Positions 33,568-42,418 of a DNA stretch of 64,000 nucleotides are shown one piece after another. The position numbers and the translations under genes are program-made. This DNA comes from Enterococcus casseliflavus NBRC 100478. GTDB taxonomy: Bacteria; Bacillota; Bacilli; Lactobacillales; Enterococcaceae. Below the pieces are notes generated by a model. It searched no databases. It was not told the origin of the DNA and worked only from the letters and a program-made list of their open reading frames with translations. Positions within the stretch are counted from its first letter, which is position 1, and each line of letters opens with the position of its first letter. The DNA is taken from positions 81,376 to 145,375 of the forward strand of contig NZ_BCPT01000009.1 of the NCBI RefSeq assembly GCF_001544095.1, given 5' to 3'.

Positions 33568-34407
33568 ATGAACAGCTATACGTTATCAAACAATGTGACC
33601 ATCCCTGAGCTAGGCTTTGGCACATGGCAAACACCAGACGGCGACGTTGCCGTAGCATCAGTCAAAAAAGCACTAGAAGTAGGTTACCGCCATATTGATA
33701 CAGCACAAGGCTATAAAAACGAAGCCAGTGTTGGTCAAGCGATCAAAGAAAGCGGCATTCCCCGCGAAGAGCTTTTCTTGACTACAAAATTATGGAATGC
33801 GAACCATTCTTATGATCTTGTGATGTCCTCTTTTGAAGAATCTTTAGAAAAATTACAAACAGACTATATCGATCTTTTCTTGATCCATTGGCCAAATCCA
33901 GTGGCTTTTCGCGACAATTGGCAAACAGCGAACGCAGAAACATGGCGTGCTTTTGAAGAGTTGTATCAAGCAGGCAAAATCAAAGCGATCGGCGTCAGCA
34001 ACTTCTTACCACATCATTTTGAAGAATTGAAAAAAACAGCGACTATCTTCCCAATGGTCAATCAAATTTTCCTTGCACCTGGCGAGTTACAAGAAGAAGT
34101 CGTGACTTATTGCCAAGAACACGATGTATTGCTTGAAGCATACAGCCCATTAGGTACTGGGAAGATCTTTGATGTACCAGAAATGAAAGCATTAGCTGAA
34201 AAGCATCAAAAATCAATCGCTCAAGTTGCATTACGCTGGTCTTTACAACATGGTTTCTTGCCATTACCAAAATCAGTCACACCAAGTCGGATCGAAGAAA
34301 ACATTCACGTCTTTGATTTTGAGCTATCTGAAGAGGACATGAAAACGATCGATCAATTAGATGGTGTGGTTGGGAAAGCGACCAATCCAGATACGACAGG
34401 GTTTTAA
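33568..34407 (+). CDS. Aldo/keto reductase
   Basis: A 279-residue NADPH-dependent aldo/keto reductase of the AKR5-like prokaryotic group. The catalytic tetrad is complete: Asp 44, Tyr 49, Lys 74 and His 107. GFGTWQTPDG at the start, SNFLPHH in the middle and IPKS-like LPKSVTPSRI near the C-terminus (the cofactor site) are all present. It reduces small aldehydes or diketones; the natural substrate is unknown. Start ATG 33568 follows GGAGG by 7 bases; an ATG 6 bases earlier is too close. The 93-residue gene downstream is 26 bases away and probably shares its transcript. Confidence 0.93.
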   Translation: MNSYTLSNNVTIPELGFGTWQTPDGDVAVASVKKALEVGYRHIDTAQGYKNEASVGQAIKESGIPREELFLTTKLWNANHSYDLVMSSFEESLEKLQTDYIDLFLIHWPNPVAFRDNWQTANAETWRAFEELYQAGKIKAIGVSNFLPHHFEELKKTATIFPMVNQIFLAPGELQEEVVTYCQEHDVLLEAYSPLGTGKIFDVPEMKALAEKHQKSIAQVALRWSLQHGFLPLPKSVTPSRIEENIHVFDFELSEEDMKTIDQLDGVVGKATNPDTTGF

Positions 34408-34433
34408 TTTCACTCTCTATAAAGGAGAAGCCT

Positions 34434-34715
34434 ATGAAAAAAACTGATTTGAATCATCTCTCCCCTGCTGTTCAAAAAGCCTTACATGCTGATTTTGTTT
34501 TTCTCGTTTGGCCAGACAAAGTCCAACACTTTCCAGCACGTCAATGGACGACCAGCGACTATCAGCAGATGCTGACCGAGAAACTTATTGGGGAACCACG
34601 CTTTTTTCTTTGGGAAAACTACTTAGTCGCCACTGGAGAAAATGACCTTTTGGTCCTGATGCCCAAGTACCATCAAATCAATGATCTAGTAGAAACACCA
34701 GCGCCGCTTTTTTAG
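34434..34715 (+). CDS. Unknown small protein after the aldo/keto reductase
   Basis: A 93-residue protein with a good AAAGGAGAAGCCT site. It is rich in aromatic residues (FVFLVWPDKVQHFPARQWTT, FFLWENYLV) and lacks signal peptide, Cys or catalytic motif. No family is recognised. It lies 26 bases after the reductase, so the two may be co-transcribed; the terminator begins inside its last codons. Function unknown. Confidence 0.6.
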   Translation: MKKTDLNHLSPAVQKALHADFVFLVWPDKVQHFPARQWTTSDYQQMLTEKLIGEPRFFLWENYLVATGENDLLVLMPKYHQINDLVETPAPLF

Positions 34716-34733
34716 CAGCGTTGGTGTTTTTTT
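34693..34733 (+). terminator. Terminator at the end of the 93-residue gene
   Basis: AACACCAGCGCCGC pairs imperfectly with GCAGCGTTGGTGTT around TTTTTTA, followed by T. Its 5' arm covers the last codons of the gene (stop at 34713-34715). Confidence 0.8.
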
Positions 34734-34830
34734 CAGGAAGTATATAAATTTTTTTGTATTTTTTCATGAGAATCACTGTTCTTTTCTGCAAATTTTCCTT
34801 ATAATCGATAGTGATCGAGAGGAGAAGATT

Positions 34831-35550
34831 ATGAAAAAGAAACAATTAGCAAAATTGAAACAACAATTCCGCCCGTCTTATGAAACAGCTCGACAACAGT
34901 TGTTTACAGCGATCGAGCGCAAAACAGCAGATAAGTTTGACCTTCCGACGACTGTGTATATCAATCCTAAAAACCAAGAGGAATTATTGATTGAATTGTT
35001 GAAGGAAACGCCAAAAGAACAAAAAATCGCTGTTCCTTTAGATGAGAACTTCAAGATCGTCGTGAAACGAATCCAACGCTTAGAAGCTGGTTTGCTTGAT
35101 CGTTTCAGCGATAACTTAGTCGATGAGATCGCTGCTTACTGGTTGCCGACCAATCCGCAAGAAAGTACGGCACCCGCTCCTGCAAAAGAACCAGCGAAAG
35201 TGAAGGAAGAATCAGCACCAGCTGAAGCGGCTGCACCGACTACCTCTGCATCAACTAAAGAAGTAGAAAAAGCAACTGAAACAATGGCTGATACTGCTGA
35301 TGAAACAATGACTTTTTCAGCATTTGCTGAAAAAATCGCAGCATTCCCTAAATTTTCTGCCAAACAATCTTCAGGAGAAACGATCGTGATCGAAGCTTCC
35401 CCGAAAGAAGATCGTGTTCTAGCAACGATTTCTGAAACAGAAAGTGATACTTTTACCATTGAAACTGCGCTAGAACGCAAATACAAAGTAAAATTAGAAG
35501 TCATTCCATTGATCGAGGCGTATGCCCACACGGCGATTTCGAAACGATAA
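34831..35550 (+). CDS. Unknown protein with Ala/Pro/Glu-rich linker
   Basis: A 239-residue protein with AGGAGAAGATT upstream. The N-terminal 105 residues are a basic helical domain (KKKQLAKLKQQFRPSYETARQQLF). A low-complexity Ala/Pro/Glu/Thr linker spans about 110-155. The C-terminal 80 residues form an alpha/beta domain (FSAFAEKIAAFPKFSAKQS, DTFTIETALERKYKVKLEVIPLI). No signal peptide, membrane segment or known family. It is monocistronic. Two folded parts joined by a flexible linker suggest an adaptor, but that is speculation. Confidence 0.6.
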   Translation: MKKKQLAKLKQQFRPSYETARQQLFTAIERKTADKFDLPTTVYINPKNQEELLIELLKETPKEQKIAVPLDENFKIVVKRIQRLEAGLLDRFSDNLVDEIAAYWLPTNPQESTAPAPAKEPAKVKEESAPAEAAAPTTSASTKEVEKATETMADTADETMTFSAFAEKIAAFPKFSAKQSSGETIVIEASPKEDRVLATISETESDTFTIETALERKYKVKLEVIPLIEAYAHTAISKR

Positions 35551-35587
35551 AAAACTGGGAGAATGGTTCATTCTCCCAGTTTTTTTA
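35551..35587. terminator. Bidirectional terminator
   Basis: ACTGGGAGAATG (35554-35565) pairs perfectly with CATTCTCCCAGT (35569-35580), with a T run on the right and an A run on the left. It ends the unknown gene to the left and the sugar-acid operon to the right. The 107 bases up to 35694 hold nothing else. Confidence 0.9.
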
Positions 35588-35694
35588 TAACCCGACGATG
35601 TGAATAAAAATATAGCTGATTGATTTTTACTCTTTGCTTAAAATCAGTAAGGATTACCACAATTTATTAAATTTGTCCTTCTCCACAAACGAAA

Positions 35695-36189
35695 TTAATG
35701 GGATACTTTAGTATTCCTTTGCTTCTTTTGCGTCAATCCTTCTTCCTTAAACACTAGCTTCTCTTCCTTCTTCAATAAACTGAAGTACTCTGCCAAGATT
35801 TGCGGTGCCTCTGAAAATAAAAGCGAGAAGCGGCTATTTTTGCTTTTATAAAAGGTTACAAAAGTTTGATTATTTACTGTTTGTTCAATCTCTATTGCGG
35901 TATATTGATCATATTCACCTTTTAAAACACCCAGTTTGATCAGCTGATCTGCTCCTAAGCCTTCTTTTGAAAAACCAACTAAACAGACTAAGCCGATCAG
36001 TGCAAACAATTTCAACTGGTCACTCAACTGATCTGGCCAAAAAATGACGAAAAGAAGCGCAGACAGAATGAAAGCAGTTGCCTTTTTTATAGAGCTCGCT
36101 TTTGCCTGCAAAAGAATTTTGCGCTGCTCTTTGAGTTGCATCACTAACAGAACGAGTAAAAATAAGTTGATCATAATTGCTTCCGCCAT
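35695..36189 (-). CDS. Unknown membrane protein, last gene of the sugar-acid operon
   Basis: A 164-residue protein with two or three hydrophobic segments (residues 5-19, 38-52 and 60-73), then a soluble domain (residues 85-164) with FVTFYKSKNSRFSLLF. It starts at ATG 36189 with AAAGGAAG, 18 bases after the dehydratase stop, so it is the seventh gene of the operon. No family is recognised. It could be a stability or regulatory partner of the transporter or simply a hitch-hiker; the sequence does not decide. Confidence 0.62.
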   Translation of the reverse strand: MAEAIMINLFLLVLLVMQLKEQRKILLQAKASSIKKATAFILSALLFVIFWPDQLSDQLKLFALIGLVCLVGFSKEGLGADQLIKLGVLKGEYDQYTAIEIEQTVNNQTFVTFYKSKNSRFSLLFSEAPQILAEYFSLLKKEEKLVFKEEGLTQKKQRNTKVSH

Positions 36190-36207
36190 GAATAACTTCC
36201 TTTCAGA

Positions 36208-37356
36208 CTACCATTCTGCAATAGTGCCATCATAGTTCTTCCATTTAGGATTGGTCCAAACCAACCCTTCTTGTGAAATATCTCTAACTCTATCTTCATC
36301 CATCTCCAACCCTAAACCGGGCTTACTTGGTAATTCTACATAGCCATCCTTATACTGAAATACTTCTTTGTTTTTCACAAAATCTAACAGATCAAAGCCT
36401 TTATTGTAATGGATTCCTAAGCTTTGCTCTTGAATAAAAACATTTGGGGTACAAGAATCAACTTGCAGTGTTGCTGCTAAAGCAACGGGACCATATGGTG
36501 CGTGCGGGGCAACAGCCACGTCATAAGCTTCAGCCATGGCAGCTATTTTTCGCATTTCCATGATCCCTCCACATAATGCCACATCAGGCTGGATCACATC
36601 TATTGCTCCTTGCTGAAAAAGTGTTTTAAACTGCCAGCGAGTATACAGTCTCTCACCAGTGGCTAAAGGCGTTGCCACAAGCTGGGCAACTTCTTTAAAA
36701 TGTTCCTCATTCTCAGGAAGAACAACTTCTTCTAAAAACATTGGATGATAAGGTTCTAATGCCTTCGCTAAAACTTTTGCCATCGGCTTGTGGACTCTCC
36801 CATGAAAATCAATTCCAATATCCAATTTATTACCAAAGCGTTCCCTAATCGAAGCGACACGTTCCACCACTTCCTCTATCTTTACATAAGAGTCAATATA
36901 GTGCAGTTCCTCTGTTGCGTTCATTTTAACTGCAGTAAACCCACGGTCAACACGATCTTGTGCTTGCTCTGCGACATCATCCGGACGATCACCGCCGATC
37001 CAAGAATATACTTTGATTCTGTCACGAGCAGCACCGCCTAATAGTTCGTAGATAGGAACATTCAATGCTTTTCCTTTAATATCCCACAAAGCCATCTCTA
37101 GACCAGAAACGATTGTTCCATGTATGGGACCGCCACGAAAGAAAGATCGGTGCATTTCTTGGAACAATCGCTCAATCTCAAACGGGTTTTGTCCTAACAG
37201 AAATCTTTCCCCTACCTCATAAGCTCCTGCAACAACTGTTTCGGTTTTTGTTCCAGAAATCATCTCTCCCCAGCCATCGATTCCTTCATCTGTTGACAAT
37301 TTTACAAAAATCCAGCGGGGTTTTACTTTATATACTGTAATTTTAGAAATTTTCAA
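36208..37356 (-). CDS. dgoD: Galactonate dehydratase-type enolase superfamily enzyme
   Basis: A 382-residue member of the mandelate racemase subgroup. Metal ligands Asp 183, Glu 209 and Glu 235 and the catalytic His 185 (DFHGR) and His 285 (APHAPYGP) fall at the positions known for E. coli D-galactonate dehydratase, and the C-terminal MGIHYNKG-like and LLDFVKNKE segments also match. The reaction is dehydration of a hexonate to its 2-keto-3-deoxy form. Start is TTG 37356 after GGAG. Here the substrate would arrive phosphorylated by the PTS, so the true substrate may be the 6-phosphate; this is an inference. Confidence 0.88.
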   Translation of the reverse strand: MKISKITVYKVKPRWIFVKLSTDEGIDGWGEMISGTKTETVVAGAYEVGERFLLGQNPFEIERLFQEMHRSFFRGGPIHGTIVSGLEMALWDIKGKALNVPIYELLGGAARDRIKVYSWIGGDRPDDVAEQAQDRVDRGFTAVKMNATEELHYIDSYVKIEEVVERVASIRERFGNKLDIGIDFHGRVHKPMAKVLAKALEPYHPMFLEEVVLPENEEHFKEVAQLVATPLATGERLYTRWQFKTLFQQGAIDVIQPDVALCGGIMEMRKIAAMAEAYDVAVAPHAPYGPVALAATLQVDSCTPNVFIQEQSLGIHYNKGFDLLDFVKNKEVFQYKDGYVELPSKPGLGLEMDEDRVRDISQEGLVWTNPKWKNYDGTIAEW

Positions 37357-37386
37357 AACAATCTACTCCTCTTTTTCGACAATATT

Positions 37387-38742
37387 TTATTCAATTGCTG
37401 CTTCACGATTAATTTTTTTGATTCCTTCAAAGAAATACCATACACCGCCAAATCCTAGAAGAAGAACTGGAATACCAATCATCGGTTCATAGGTGAATGC
37501 AATGAAAACCAGGTAACTTTGAATCATTGAAGTTGCTGCAAAAGAAGAAATAAGCATGGCACTGGACCCAAGATCAATCCCTACCTGTTTGGCTATTTCG
37601 GTTAGAATAGGTGAAGTGACTGTTCCACACCAAAGCAAAGAGGCTGTGACAACTAAACCGATAATAATGTTTTTCAGCAAGTTTCCTCTAGTCAATGCAA
37701 CAACCATTGCTACTCGAAATGGAACTACAGCTAAATCGGCAAATGGTAACACACGATTTCCGGGTAAGACCAAAGCCATAGCAATTGTTAAAGGAATAAT
37801 AATCAGTGCAGTTGTTATAACATCTGGATTGCCCACAACAACCGCTGCATCTAGTCCAATAAATAAACGGCGACCTTTAAATTTCTTTTGAGACCATTTT
37901 TGCGCTGCGTCTGAAATAGGCATTAATCCTTCCATAAAAAGAGAGGTCATTTTTGGTATCAGAACAAGGACAGCAGACATACTAACCCCTAATTGAAGAA
38001 TCTGAGTGATATCATAGCCAGCTAAAAAGCCGATTGCGATACCTATGACACCACCCATAATCATAGAGTCCCCAAAGAAGCCCAAATATTTTTGTGCATC
38101 CTTAATGGTAAACTTGGAATTTCGAAAAAGAGGAATGCGGTCTAAAAGCCAGTTTAACGGCCATGCAATTACTAAAGAAGATAAGGCTGAAACCGTGGGT
38201 AATGAAACCCCTGGAATTCCAAAAAAATCTTCAACCAAAGGCTGTGACCAATCAGACATTTTAAATGTGACAATTGCCATTACAACTGATGCGCCCACAC
38301 CTAACGCTACGTTCTTAGTCACAAAATAAACCATTACACCAACAATAGCCATATGATGATAATTCCAAATATCAACATCCAACGTTTGAGTTCTTTTGAG
38401 AACCAACAAGATGATATTAACGATCAATATAGCAAATATAAGCAGTGCAATAATTGGAGATGCCCAAGTAACCGCCGCGATTGAGCCCCATCCTACGTCC
38501 AAGGCATCCAGCTGTACGCCGGTCCGCTCTACCATTGCACGGGCTGCTGGTCCGACATTGGTTGTCATAAAATCCAGAATCAGACGAATCCCTGCAAATC
38601 CGATTCCTAGTGTTAGCCCAGACTTAAATGCTCTTGAGATTTTCAAACCGAAAATCATGCCGATAATTGTAATAATGACAGGAAGCATCACTGTAGGACC
38701 AGCGTCAATAAAGAAATTGAATACATTCATTACATAATTCAT
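37387..38742 (-). CDS. PTS galactitol-type EIIC transporter
   Basis: A 451-residue membrane protein with about ten to twelve segments. Features of the GatC family are the N-terminal FNFFIDAGPTVMLPVIITIIGMIFG, GIRLILDF, and the central VGNPDVITTALIIIP (in parts). It carries the sugar across the membrane while EIIB phosphorylates it. The genes for EIIB and EIIA precede it. The family transports galactitol, other polyols and some sugar acids, so a hexonate substrate is plausible from the neighbours. Confidence 0.88.
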   Translation of the reverse strand: MNYVMNVFNFFIDAGPTVMLPVIITIIGMIFGLKISRAFKSGLTLGIGFAGIRLILDFMTTNVGPAARAMVERTGVQLDALDVGWGSIAAVTWASPIIALLIFAILIVNIILLVLKRTQTLDVDIWNYHHMAIVGVMVYFVTKNVALGVGASVVMAIVTFKMSDWSQPLVEDFFGIPGVSLPTVSALSSLVIAWPLNWLLDRIPLFRNSKFTIKDAQKYLGFFGDSMIMGGVIGIAIGFLAGYDITQILQLGVSMSAVLVLIPKMTSLFMEGLMPISDAAQKWSQKKFKGRRLFIGLDAAVVVGNPDVITTALIIIPLTIAMALVLPGNRVLPFADLAVVPFRVAMVVALTRGNLLKNIIIGLVVTASLLWCGTVTSPILTEIAKQVGIDLGSSAMLISSFAATSMIQSYLVFIAFTYEPMIGIPVLLLGFGGVWYFFEGIKKINREAAIE

Positions 38743-38763
38743 TCTTTTTTCTCCTTAAATTTT

Positions 38764-39042
38764 TTATTTTAAATAATTCAAAATTTCTTCCATAGTTTGT
38801 TCAGAACCAATTCCCGTTAAAATAGGCATTCCCTTTACCACAGGAACTTCACCAGTCTGACCTTCAAATTGACCAGTTGTCACTAACAAGTCATAGTCTT
38901 GAACTTTACTAGGTACTTCCATCAGTTTGGTTTGGGTTGTGGAAGCCTCAACTCCATGTTCATTCAGATAATCCTTCACTTTTGATGCTACTACGGTTGA
39001 AGTCGCAATCCCATTCCCACAAGCAATTAAAATTCTTTTCAT
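38764..39042 (-). CDS. PTS galactitol-type EIIB
   Basis: A 92-residue cytoplasmic domain protein. The phosphocysteine is Cys 8 in ILIACGNGIATST. It passes phosphate from EIIA to the incoming sugar. Start ATG 39042 lies 8 bases after GGAGG; ATG 39048, two bases from the site, was rejected. It sits between EIIA and EIIC in the operon. Confidence 0.9.
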   Translation of the reverse strand: MKRILIACGNGIATSTVVASKVKDYLNEHGVEASTTQTKLMEVPSKVQDYDLLVTTGQFEGQTGEVPVVKGMPILTGIGSEQTMEEILNYLK

Positions 39043-39061
39043 TTTCATTTCCTCCTATTTT

Positions 39062-39520
39062 TTAGGCTATCGCCTTTTTTAATAATGTTAGCAATTTTAG
39101 ATCCGAATTCGCCGCCGTCATTTGTTCACGAAGTGGCTCATCTTGAATAATACTGACAATCTTTTGTAACATCTCCACTTGTCCGTGCGGTTCACCGATG
39201 GCCATCATGATAACGATTTTAGTAGGTAAAATGACTTGATTATCTTCCATATTGCGAAACCCTACAGCTGTTTCTAAGGTTGCAATCGCCAAAGTTGTTT
39301 GATTGACCAAATCAAAATTTGCATGAGGAATTGCTACGCCGGGCTGTGTCGAAGGTAAACCGGTTGGATATTCGGACTCGCGTAACTGTATTGCTTCGAT
39401 ATAATCTTCTTTGACATAGCCTCGTTGGTATAGTTCATTCGCTAAAAAAGCAAGGACTTCTTTATCACTGCCTGCTTTTATATTTCGAAATACTAGTTCT
39501 TCGTTCAGTTGCAATTCCAT
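39062..39520 (-). CDS. PTS EIIA (fructose/mannitol family fold, galactitol-type)
   Basis: A 152-residue EIIA with the phosphohistidine His 66 in PGVAIPHANFD and the helix EVLAFLANELYQRGYV near the N-terminus. It receives phosphate from HPr. It is 12 bases after the aldolase gene. This completes a full EIIABC system in one operon. Confidence 0.92.
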   Translation of the reverse strand: MELQLNEELVFRNIKAGSDKEVLAFLANELYQRGYVKEDYIEAIQLRESEYPTGLPSTQPGVAIPHANFDLVNQTTLAIATLETAVGFRNMEDNQVILPTKIVIMMAIGEPHGQVEMLQKIVSIIQDEPLREQMTAANSDLKLLTLLKKAIA

Positions 39521-39532
39521 TTGTTTTCCTCC

Positions 39533-40150
39533 TTAAATCTCTGTCGCTAATTTCTGTAGTGATAGCGCTAGTTTTGCTGGGTCAGCAGCTTGCAAGTCTT
39601 GCGATTGAAAAAGATTGGAACCTAAACCAAGATAACTCGCTCCATGGTCAAAATATTCCTTGGCGTTAGAAATCGAAATTCCACCAACACCCATCAAAGG
39701 TAGCTTGCCCAATGGAGCTTGCACATCTGTGAAAAAGCGTGGTGTCACAACTGCAGCGGGGAAAACTTTAACGATATCCGCTCCATCTGTAAACATCTCA
39801 TTGATCTCAGAAGGGCTCATTGCCGCCGGTACTGAGAGCACTTGCTCTTTCCTTGCAAAATCCATTATTTGCTTCGTAAAACGATGGGGACCTAATAAAA
39901 AACGAGCCCCAGCTGCGACGGCTTTTTGGGCGTCAGGTAACGTTCTTACTGTTCCTGCCCCAATGAGAATAGTTTCACCAAATAATTTGCTTAACTTGTT
40001 GATATGTTCTAGAGCCCCTAAAGTATTTAATGTGATTTCAACTGCAAACTCTTTCTCAAGCCCACTCATTGCCGTTAAAACTGCATAAGCTTGTTCATAT
40101 GTGTAACCCCTCATAATAATTGTAAAGCGTGGGTAATCTTCTACTTTCAT
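39533..40150 (-). CDS. 2-dehydro-3-deoxy-6-phosphogalactonate/KDPG-type aldolase
   Basis: A 205-residue class I aldolase of the Eda/DgoA family. Glu 38 (AVEITLN), the Schiff-base Lys 128 (ADIVKVFPAA) and the phosphate-binding loop GVGGIS near residue 160 are present. It splits a 2-keto-3-deoxy-6-phosphohexonate to pyruvate and glyceraldehyde 3-phosphate. No kinase that would make its substrate is encoded here; the PTS is the obvious source of the phosphate. Confidence 0.86.
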   Translation of the reverse strand: MKVEDYPRFTIIMRGYTYEQAYAVLTAMSGLEKEFAVEITLNTLGALEHINKLSKLFGETILIGAGTVRTLPDAQKAVAAGARFLLGPHRFTKQIMDFARKEQVLSVPAAMSPSEINEMFTDGADIVKVFPAAVVTPRFFTDVQAPLGKLPLMGVGGISISNAKEYFDHGASYLGLGSNLFQSQDLQAADPAKLALSLQKLATEI

Positions 40151-40160
40151 CGTTTTCCTC

Positions 40161-42209
40161 CTAAGTCACTTGTCTAATTAGCTGATAAGCTGTTTTCGTA
40201 TCTGAGCTTTCCTTCAAACGATTTAAAAACGTAGAATCATTACTAATATCTGCTAACTGATTCACAGCTTTCAAATGTTTCGTCAAATCATAAAACGATA
40301 ATGGATAAATAAAATGGATTTTTTTACCGTTTGGAAAAGCGATTGGCTCAGCAGCAATCAATAGACTTATCCCATCTTTTAACACGCCATTTTGTGGTGC
40401 TGTATGCGGGATACACGTTTGACTCCCTAAATACCCAGCGTATCCTTGTTCTTCGATTTGATCCAAACAATCTTGAATAAACAGCTCTGTAATCATCTGA
40501 TTTTCTAACAAAGGATGGCAAGCAAATTTCACTGCTTGTTGCCAAGTTAGCTTCTCTGACGTTCTTCTTATAAAATCGGGTTTTAAATAATCAGTCAATG
40601 ATGGTAACGCTTTAAAATTTTCTAAAGGTGAATCTTGCTTTTGCTTCAATAAAAAGTACTCTAACTCTTCCCTTAGTTGCTTCGTATCATTTACTTGAGC
40701 ATATGTGCGAATCACCGAAAACAACTCATCAACTGAGCGGTCTACTTCATTTAATCCTAACTCTTTTAACACACGGTATCGCAAACTGATCTGCTGCTTA
40801 TAAGTCATGATAGGATCAATAATAAATTGCGGTAATTCACTGTTTAATGCAGTAGTTGTAAAAACCAAGTCATAATCCGTTCCAAATTTATAAAAATCTC
40901 TTACTGAAAATGAAGCTAAAAAATGTAACTCGGGAAATAGTTTTTTTAAATTTTCTCGCATCAGTTTTGAAACCATAACCCCATTTGCACAGACAACTAC
41001 TGCCCTTGGTAATTGCGCTGCTATTTGACGAGGACTCATTAATTGAAAACCAAAGTAATAAGATAGAAGTGCCAACTCATCATTTGGAAACGCTCGGCCT
41101 AACCAGTTTTCTGTGGGAACAATCAGCTCCTTCATAAGATCCTTCAAAATTGCATGGTTGCTATCTTGAACTAAGCTATCAAGGGAGTACATGCCCAAGC
41201 TCAAATTGTATTTTATACGAAAACACGCTGGACGCAGATGGCCCAAAATCCGACGTTCAAATGCCTCTCTATCTTCAATCATAATTAGTGTTTGGTTTTG
41301 AAAACTTGTAACCATTTCACTGATCAAACATCTTAATTCACTATCTGAATCAAATACTTGAGTCGTCTTACGTTCAAAAATATTAGATGTTAAAAATAGC
41401 AGAGCTAGCCAAGAAAGATAGTTAGGAGACATGCTGGACCAAGGTGTATCTTGAAGCAAAATAGTCAGAACTTTATATTCTGGAGTTTTTCGAATCTCTA
41501 TTTGTACCATTTCATCTTTTGAAGCAATCGGTGAAGTTGCACGTTGCAAGGTCATTCTTACAGCTGATTGCAGATAATCAACAGATTCATCTGAGTACCT
41601 TAAATGAAGCAATTGCTCCATGTTGTGTATCAAATGAACAACCTCTTCTTCGGGAATAGTCGGTGCCAATTTTCCTTTAATATCATCAAGACGAAATAAT
41701 GAATGCTGCTTAATTAAATCAGAGAGCAGTTGTAAGATTCTCCTTTCCAATCCTTGCAGTTGATAACCGCTTTGACGATCATAGTGAATGGACAGGGCGT
41801 ATTTGCTAACAAACTGCTTCGCTTTCTTTAAATCTTCTTGAATCGTATTGCGACTTACCGATAAGAGCTGTGTAAAATGATCCATACCAATGTAATCGGT
41901 ATTAGTACATAAATAACTTAACATGATGGCAATCCGCTCATATTCAGAGAAAATAGTAACCATGGCAGAAGAATCTTCTTTATTTTGTTCAAGAGAAATC
42001 ATTCGTAACACTTCTAAAGGAATAATAAAATCTCCCATATGGTTACGCCTGATTTGAGGCAAACCGTTTTCAAGTAACTCCTCATTAAATTGCTTAATGG
42101 AATAATTAATCTGTCTTCTTGTTAAAGAAAGTGATGTGGTTAACTCTGCCATCTTTGTCTCGGGTTTTTTTACCAATCGTGTGAGAATTCTTCGGATCCG
42201 TTCATTCAT
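40161..42209 (-). CDS. PRD-containing transcriptional activator (LicR/MtlR-type) of the sugar-acid operon
   Basis: A 682-residue regulator. Residues 1-80 hold HTH domains (RRILTRLVKKPETKMAELTTS, TRRQINYSIKQF). Two PRD domains span about 175-400, with His residues that PTS proteins can phosphorylate. An EIIB-like domain follows, with its Cys in VVVCANG near residue 410. A C-terminal EIIA-like domain carries the His in TCIPHTAP near residue 600. Phosphorylation state would report EII activity. ATG 42209 has TCAGGAGGGAATCAA upstream; the frame extends 85 codons further but without a site. It is the first gene of the operon, a common arrangement. Confidence 0.88.
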   Translation of the reverse strand: MNERIRRILTRLVKKPETKMAELTTSLSLTRRQINYSIKQFNEELLENGLPQIRRNHMGDFIIPLEVLRMISLEQNKEDSSAMVTIFSEYERIAIMLSYLCTNTDYIGMDHFTQLLSVSRNTIQEDLKKAKQFVSKYALSIHYDRQSGYQLQGLERRILQLLSDLIKQHSLFRLDDIKGKLAPTIPEEEVVHLIHNMEQLLHLRYSDESVDYLQSAVRMTLQRATSPIASKDEMVQIEIRKTPEYKVLTILLQDTPWSSMSPNYLSWLALLFLTSNIFERKTTQVFDSDSELRCLISEMVTSFQNQTLIMIEDREAFERRILGHLRPACFRIKYNLSLGMYSLDSLVQDSNHAILKDLMKELIVPTENWLGRAFPNDELALLSYYFGFQLMSPRQIAAQLPRAVVVCANGVMVSKLMRENLKKLFPELHFLASFSVRDFYKFGTDYDLVFTTTALNSELPQFIIDPIMTYKQQISLRYRVLKELGLNEVDRSVDELFSVIRTYAQVNDTKQLREELEYFLLKQKQDSPLENFKALPSLTDYLKPDFIRRTSEKLTWQQAVKFACHPLLENQMITELFIQDCLDQIEEQGYAGYLGSQTCIPHTAPQNGVLKDGISLLIAAEPIAFPNGKKIHFIYPLSFYDLTKHLKAVNQLADISNDSTFLNRLKESSDTKTAYQLIRQVT

Positions 42210-42418
42210 TTGATTCCCTCCTGATGAAATCATTATAGCTTTGATTCTTCGTAAAAAGATGTATAATTGAAAGCGTTTTTTGTCATAGTTGTTTTTTCTT
42301 TTTGTCCTAGTAAAACTATGTTTGATAAATCGCTGCTTGGAACCGACAAATAAAAAAAGTCCTCTATCAGCAAAAGTACAGCAAGATTTTTTATCTATTG
42401 CATTATTATCTCCAAAAC
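42210..42418 (-). promoter_or_regulatory. Control region of the sugar-acid operon with a cre-like site
   Basis: A TATAAT is at 42234-42239 on the minus strand, though its -35 is weak. TTGAAAGCGTTTTTT at 42267-42281 is a near match to the CcpA cre consensus (one mismatch near the end), which would give glucose repression. No PRD-type binding site is obvious. No gene is supported in this region. Confidence 0.5.
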
